Source of the DNA: [Actinomadura] parvosata subsp. kistnae
GTDB lineage: Bacteria > Actinomycetota > Actinomycetes > Streptosporangiales > Streptosporangiaceae
Assembly (NCBI RefSeq): GCF_900323885.1
Contig: NZ_OOHJ01000003.1
Coordinates: forward strand, 117,406 to 181,405
Length of the DNA stretch: 64,000 nt
Direction of reading: 5' to 3'
Each line of letters begins with the position of its first letter. Positions within the stretch are counted from its first letter, which is position 1. Below are positions 59,877-64,000 of this stretch, one piece after another. The position numbers and the translations under genes are program-made. The notes under the pieces are model-generated. The model was given only the letters and a program-made list of their open reading frames with translations, was not told where the DNA came from and searched no databases.

Positions 59877-61107
59877 CCTTTGTCCGGCCCAGAATGGTGA
59901 ACGCCAGGGCCGAGCAGAGGAAGAGCCCGAGCATGACACACGCCATGGGCAGCGCGGACCCCGTTCCGGCAAGTCCGACCAGCGGGGCCGCGGCGGCGCC
60001 GAGCGCGAACTGCAGCACGCCCGTCAGCGCCGAGGCGCTGCCGGCGACCTGCGCGGGCTGGGAGCCGAGCGCCAGCGCGCCCGTGCCCGGCAGGACGAGG
60101 CCCTGCCCCAGCATGATGACGACCAGGCCGCTCACGATGCCCCACAGGCCGAGGTCCGCCAGCGCGGCGGTCATCAGCAGGGCCGCGCCCAGCAGGCCGA
60201 TGCCGAGCCCGGCGCGCACCAGCAGCACGGGCCGCACCCGGCCCGACAGCCGGCCGCCGATCTGGGAGGTGGCGATGAGGGCGAAGGCGTTCATGGCGAA
60301 GATGAGCGAGTACTGCTGGGGCGTGGCGCCGTACACCTCCTGGAGCACGAACGGCGAGCCCGAGATGTAGCCGAACATCGCCGCGAACGCCAGGCCGCCG
60401 GTCAGCGCGAAGCCCATGAACGTGCGGTCGCGCAGGAGCTGCCAGAACGTGCTGACGGTGTGCTTGAGACCGCCGCTCTCGCGCTCCTCGGCGGGCAGCG
60501 TCTCGCGCACGCCCGCCACGACGGCCAGCAGCAGCAGGACGCCCGCGACGCTGAGCGCCACGAACACGCCCCGCCAGGAGGTGAACGCGAGCAGCTGCGC
60601 CCCGGCGATCGGGGCCAGGATCGGCGCCAGGCCGCTGACGAGCATCAGCGTGGCGAAGATGCGGGCGATGGCGGCGCCGTCATAGAGGTCGCGCACCACG
60701 GCCCGCACGATGACCAGCGCGGCGCCGCCCAGCATGCCCTGCAGCAGGCGGAAGACGATGAGCATCGGCACCGAGGGCGCGAACGCGCACAGCAGCGAGG
60801 CCACCATGAACCCGGCCACGCCGATCATCAGCGGCACCCGCCGGCCGCGCACGTCGCTGGTCGGGCCGGCGATCACCTGCCCGAGCGACACGCCGATGAG
60901 GCACGCGGTGAGCGTGAGCTGGACCTGCGCCTCGCCGCTGAGCATCTCGGCGGTGATGGCGGGCAGCGCGGGGAGGTACATGTCGATGGACAGTGGCCCG
61001 ATCGCCGACAGCGCGCCGAGGATCAGCAGCAGCAGTCCCCCGCGGCTCTTCTGGCTCTGCCTGCTCTGCTGGACGACGGCGGACGTGGCGACTTCTGCCA
61101 CGGACAT
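59869..61107 (-). CDS. Bcr/CflA family MFS efflux transporter
   Basis: A 412-residue, twelve-helix MFS protein of the Bcr/CflA drug-resistance subfamily: GALSAIGPLSIDMYLPALPAI near 31-51, the motif A region LGQVIAGPTSDVRGRRVPLMIGV near 74-97, and LVSGLAPILAPIAGAQLLAFTSWRGVF near 150. ATG 61107 follows GAGGGG. It probably exports drugs such as bicyclomycin or sulfonamides, or peptides. The gene ends over the iron box of the suf operon, so the two are probably transcribed separately. Confidence 0.9.
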   Translation of the reverse strand: MSVAEVATSAVVQQSRQSQKSRGGLLLLILGALSAIGPLSIDMYLPALPAITAEMLSGEAQVQLTLTACLIGVSLGQVIAGPTSDVRGRRVPLMIGVAGFMVASLLCAFAPSVPMLIVFRLLQGMLGGAALVIVRAVVRDLYDGAAIARIFATLMLVSGLAPILAPIAGAQLLAFTSWRGVFVALSVAGVLLLLAVVAGVRETLPAEERESGGLKHTVSTFWQLLRDRTFMGFALTGGLAFAAMFGYISGSPFVLQEVYGATPQQYSLIFAMNAFALIATSQIGGRLSGRVRPVLLVRAGLGIGLLGAALLMTAALADLGLWGIVSGLVVIMLGQGLVLPGTGALALGSQPAQVAGSASALTGVLQFALGAAAAPLVGLAGTGSALPMACVMLGLFLCSALAFTILGRTKVR

Positions 61108-61297
61108 GCGCGAACCCCTCTCCCTCGTAGACCCGGCGGCCCACGAGGGCCGAGGGATCAAACCAGGTTTCGGTCCTCCGAATTCCCAATCATCAGATAT
61201 TTCCGGAAACTTCGGCGTACGGGCTCCCGAACCGGACGAACGCCGTCATCCTGGCCTGCGGCCCGGACTGCCTGGTGGAGTCCCTACACTCGTGGCC

Positions 61298-62206
61298 ATG
61301 GATTCCCCAGCCGTCGAGATCGTCGACCTGGTCAAACGCTACGGCGCGAGCACCGCCGTCGACGGCCTCACCTTCCGCGCCGAGCGCGGCGCGGTCACCG
61401 CGGTCCTCGGCCCCAACGGCGCGGGCAAGACGTCCACGGTGGAGATCTGCGAGGGGTTCCGCAAGTCCGACGGCGGCACCGTCAAGGTCCTGGGCCTGGC
61501 GCCCGCGCGGCCCGAGCTGCGCGCGCGGGTCGGGGTCATGCTGCAGGCGGGCGGCGTGCCGCCGGCGATGCGCTGCGCCGAGTGGCTGCGGCTGGTCTCG
61601 CGCTTCTACGCGCACCCGCTCGACCCCGGCGCCCTGCTGGAGCGGCTGGGGCTGACCGGCCACGTCCGCACCCCCTACCGGCGGCTGTCGGGCGGGCAGC
61701 AGCAGCGGCTGTCGCTGGCGGCGGCCGTCGTCGGGCGGCCCGAGCTGGTCTTCCTCGACGAGCCGACGGCCGGCCTCGACCCGCAGGCCAGGCACGCCTG
61801 CTGGGAGCTGGTGGGCGAGCTGCGCGCGGCCGGGGTGTCGGTGATGCTGACCACCCACCACATGGACGAGGCCGAGCGGCTGGCCGACCACGTCGTGATC
61901 ATCGACAGGGGCCGCGTGGTCGCCGAGGGCACCCCCGCCTCGCTGACCGGCGCCGAGCGGCAGCTCAGGTTCAGGGCCCGGCCGGGGCTGGCGCTGGAGG
62001 AGCTGCTCAACGCGCTCCCGGCGGGCAGCGCGGCCAAGGAGTCGCCGGCCGGCCACTACATCATCGAGGGCCTGGTGGGGCCGGAGCTGCTGGCCACGGT
62101 GACGGCCTGGTGCGCGGCCGAGGGCGTCACGGCCGACGACCTGCGCATCGAGCGCCGCACCCTCGAAGACGTCTTCCTCGAGCTGACCGGCAGGGAGCTG
62201 CGATGA
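61298..62206 (+). CDS. ABC exporter ATPase
   Basis: Walker A GPNGAGKTS near 41, signature RLSGGQQQRLSLAAA near 130, Walker B LVFLDEPTAGLDP near 150 and the H-loop TTHHMDEAERL, then a DrrA-like C-terminal extension ending DDLRIERRTLEDVFLELTGREL. ATG 61298 is preferred (MDSPAVEIVDLVKRYG); GTG 61292 in frame is closer to the GGAG at about 61276. The gene is followed by a 20-codon frame and the ABC-2 permease, forming one transcript. Confidence 0.92.
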   Translation: MDSPAVEIVDLVKRYGASTAVDGLTFRAERGAVTAVLGPNGAGKTSTVEICEGFRKSDGGTVKVLGLAPARPELRARVGVMLQAGGVPPAMRCAEWLRLVSRFYAHPLDPGALLERLGLTGHVRTPYRRLSGGQQQRLSLAAAVVGRPELVFLDEPTAGLDPQARHACWELVGELRAAGVSVMLTTHHMDEAERLADHVVIIDRGRVVAEGTPASLTGAERQLRFRARPGLALEELLNALPAGSAAKESPAGHYIIEGLVGPELLATVTAWCAAEGVTADDLRIERRTLEDVFLELTGRELR

Positions 62207-62265
62207 CCGCGCCCGACTTCGGCAGGGAGCCGCGAGCGCTCGACCTCGTCAGGGGGCCGCGATGA
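62203..62265 (+). other. 20-codon frame duplicating the permease start region
   Basis: The ATPase stop is part of ATGA (62203-62206), whose ATG opens a 20-codon frame (MTAPDFGREP...) ending in an ATGA overlap at 62262-62265 with the permease start (MTALDFS). The first 21 bases of both starts differ at only a few positions, and RBS-like gggagctgcg / gggggccgcg precede each. It looks like a tandem duplication of the translation-initiation region. It might act as a coupling leader peptide rather than encode a product. Confidence 0.55.
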
Positions 62266-63029
62266 CCGCGCTCGACTTCAGCCCCGCCCCCGGGGCGGCG
62301 CCGTTCCCGCGCATGGTGCTGGCGCAGGCGGGCGCGGAGGTGCGCGCCATGCTGCGCAACGGCGAGCAGCTCCTGCTCACCCTGATCATCCCGGTGCTGC
62401 TGCTGACCGGCTTCTCGCTGGCGCCGCTCATCGACGTCGGCACGGAGCGGCGGGTCGACTTCCTGGCCCCCGGCGTGCTGGCGCTGGCCGTGATGTCCAC
62501 CGCGTTCACCGGCCAGGCCATCGCCACCGGCTTCGAGCGCCGCTACGGCGTGCTCAAGCGGCTCGGCGCGACCCCGCTGTCCAGGAGCGGCCTCATGCTG
62601 GCCAAGACGGCGGCGGTCGTCGCCGTGGAGGTCGTGCAGGCCGTGGTCATCGTCGCCGTGGGGCTGGCGCTGGGGTGGCGGCCGCACGGGTCGTTCCTGA
62701 GCGCGGCGCTGCTGGTCGTGCTGGGCACCGCGGCCTTCAGCGGCCTGGGCCTGCTCATGGCGGGCACGCTGCGCGCCGAGGCCACCCTGGCGGCGGCCAA
62801 CCTCGTCTACCTGGTGCTGCTGGGGGCCGGCGGGGTCATGTTCCCCCTGACCAAGTTCCCCGCCGGGGTGCGGCCTGTGCTGGAGGCGCTGCCCATCTCG
62901 GCGCTGACCGGCGGCCTGCGCGCGGTCCTCGCGCAGGGCGCGGCGCTCCCGCTGGTGCCGGTGGCCGTGCTCGCGGCCTGGGCGGTGGTGTCGCTGGGGC
63001 TGGTCTCGCGTACGTTCCGGTGGGAGTGA
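62262..63029 (+). CDS. ABC-2 type exporter permease
   Basis: A 255-residue membrane protein: LLLTLIIPVLLLTGFSLAPLI near 37-57, a loop and five further helices including AKTAAVVAVEVVQAVVIVAVGLALGW and ALPLVPVAVLAAWAVVSLGL. The loop ERRYGVLKRLGATPLSRSGLMLAK near 87-110 is the ABC-2 cytoplasmic contact region. It works with the preceding ATPase as an exporter of unknown substrate, and is convergent with the MFS gene, 10 bp away. Confidence 0.88.
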   Translation: MTALDFSPAPGAAPFPRMVLAQAGAEVRAMLRNGEQLLLTLIIPVLLLTGFSLAPLIDVGTERRVDFLAPGVLALAVMSTAFTGQAIATGFERRYGVLKRLGATPLSRSGLMLAKTAAVVAVEVVQAVVIVAVGLALGWRPHGSFLSAALLVVLGTAAFSGLGLLMAGTLRAEATLAAANLVYLVLLGAGGVMFPLTKFPAGVRPVLEALPISALTGGLRAVLAQGAALPLVPVAVLAAWAVVSLGLVSRTFRWE

Positions 63030-63039
63030 GGCGGCACCC

Positions 63040-64000
63040 CTAGCGGGCCTTGTCCGCGTGCGCGGTGGTGTAACGGCGGCGGGTGAGGGCGGCCACCGCC
63101 GTCAGCGGGACGGCCGCGGCCGCCGCCAGCCCGAACAGCAGCCCGTAGCGGCCGTCCTGGGCCAGCGGCCCGCCCGCCCACGACGCCACCGCGCTGCCCA
63201 CGAAGAGCGCGCAGGCGAAGAAGGCGATCGTGGTGCCCCTGGCCTCGGGCACGACGGAGGTGGCCCAGGTCTGCAGCGAGGAGTGCAGGAACGACCAGCC
63301 GCCCCCGAGCAGCAGCGCCGTGACGGCCACGGCGGGCACGCTCACGTGCACGGCCACGATCGCGAACCCGGCGCAGAGCTGCGCGCCGCCCACGACCATC
63401 AGCAGCGGCGCCGGCCAGCGGCCCGACAGGCGCTTGACGAGCTTGGCGAAGCCCCACAGGCCCAGCCCGTACGCGGTGATCGACAGCCCCGCCACGGCGG
63501 CGGCCAGCCCGGTGTGCTGCAGCGCCGGCGCCAGGAACGGCATGGCGCCCAGCATGATCGCCCCCTCGGTGAAGGCCAGCGCGAACACCAGCAGCGCCCA
63601 CCGCTGCCCGAGCACCGCCCTCAGGTGGCCGAGCATGCCGTCGCCCGCGTTCTCGTGCCGGGGCGGCTCGGGCAGGGAGCGCAGCGACAGCGCGCAGGCC
63701 AGGGCGCAGGCGGCGGGCACGGTGAAGGCCACCCGCCAGTCCACGAGGCCCGCGACGATGCCGCCCAGCCCCGTGGCCAGCGCCGTGCCGAGGGCCGCGG
63801 CGGCCATGAGGTCGGTGAGGGCGCGCTGGCGTACGGACGGCGCGACGGTGTCGCCCACGTACGTCAGCCCTGTCGGGATCACCGCGCCGAAGCAGGCGCC
63901 CGTGACGACCCTGGCCACGACGAGCGACCACAGGACGGGCATCAGCGCCGAGGCCGCGCCCGCCAGCGCCGCGCCGAACAGCGCCCAGCGCATCACCCGC
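63040..64000 (-). CDS. MFS transporter, N-terminus beyond the window
   Basis: An open frame runs from 63040 past the right edge (an internal GTG/ATG at 63996-63991 is not necessarily the start). About ten membrane helices are visible in 318 residues, starting WALFGAALAGAASALMPVLWSLVVARVVTGACFGAVIPTGLTYVGDTVAPSVRQRALTDLMAA. MFS motif A and the first one or two helices of a usual 390-residue protein are missing. The QRAL segment and PFLAPAL fit the drug-resistance MFS group; the substrate is unknown. Confidence 0.85.
   Translation of the reverse strand, partial: RVMRWALFGAALAGAASALMPVLWSLVVARVVTGACFGAVIPTGLTYVGDTVAPSVRQRALTDLMAAAALGTALATGLGGIVAGLVDWRVAFTVPAACALACALSLRSLPEPPRHENAGDGMLGHLRAVLGQRWALLVFALAFTEGAIMLGAMPFLAPALQHTGLAAAVAGLSITAYGLGLWGFAKLVKRLSGRWPAPLLMVVGGAQLCAGFAIVAVHVSVPAVAVTALLLGGGWSFLHSSLQTWATSVVPEARGTTIAFFACALFVGSAVASWAGGPLAQDGRYGLLFGLAAAAAVPLTAVAALTRRRYTTAHADKAR

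Noticed and set aside
1..64000. tRNA, rRNA, transposase, integrase or attachment sites
   Set aside because: I looked for T-loop-like GGTTCGA motifs, transposase motifs and terminal repeats and saw none convincing; no dedicated search could be run.

Overview
The window is very GC-rich DNA with many GTG starts, four-base start/stop overlaps and long antisense open frames, typical of a filamentous actinomycete. The gene set (long-form HisG, SufR-SufBDCSU, an acVLRF1 peptidyl-tRNA hydrolase, sugar ABC importers without their own ATPase, a DesK/DesR-like two-component pair with an ABC exporter) fits the Streptosporangiales. A Nonomuraea-like genus is a guess; no rRNA or tRNA gene was recognised to test it.

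Layout. Bases 1-5.1 kb (minus strand) hold the edge of a RiPP-type locus: two LanB-like (lantibiotic dehydratase) genes, one cut by the window edge, flank an unassigned gene. Two of the three carry frame breaks, all of the same sign. 5.5-12.7 kb holds a membrane PP2C phosphatase, a HisC-like aminotransferase, a secreted glycerophosphodiesterase, a YbaB-like pair and a UvrA-class ABC protein with a strong terminator. 12.7-13.7 kb is a gene-free repeat island with ten perfect 12-bp units inside a ~240-bp periodicity. 13.7-22.3 kb is mostly housekeeping: LD-carboxypeptidase, sirtuin, sulfotransferase, ABC exporter, enoyl-CoA hydratase, small HTH protein and ABC-F ATPase.

22.4-32.3 kb is a coherent rhamnogalacturonan (pectin side-region) utilisation locus: YesL-like protein, LplA/LplB/LplC-like importer, acetylesterase and a PL26/YetA-like exo-lyase in one overlapping operon, a DUF1961 protein, and a LacI-family regulator. 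A near-identical 14-bp operator lies upstream of both the operon and the regulator gene. The hydrolytic enzymes lack signal peptides, so oligosaccharides are probably imported and then degraded. A second minisatellite-rich gap (30.5-31.2 kb) splits the locus.

32.3-41.3 kb has several regulator/enzyme pairs with visible operator-like repeats (TetR/NmrA-like, WYL/hydrolase, TetR/esterase), the acVLRF1 gene, a degenerate EAL-CBS protein, and a lipoprotein-like PLP enzyme coupled to a phosphatase-fold protein. 41.4-44.7 kb is an ABC exporter with sensor kinase and response regulator. 44.8-51.1 kb has a beta-carbonic anhydrase, hisE-hisG, and an acetyl-xylan-esterase-like gene divergent from a second sugar importer. 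51.1-53.1 kb is a DEAD-box helicase with a repetitive Arg/Gly-rich tail. 53.4-59.8 kb is the Fe-S assembly operon sufR-B-D-ferredoxin-C-S-U-T, with a SufR-type operator over the sufR start codon and an iron-box (DtxR/IdeR-like) sequence just upstream. 59.9-64 kb has a Bcr/CflA efflux pump, an ABC-2 exporter with a duplicated start region, and a truncated MFS transporter.
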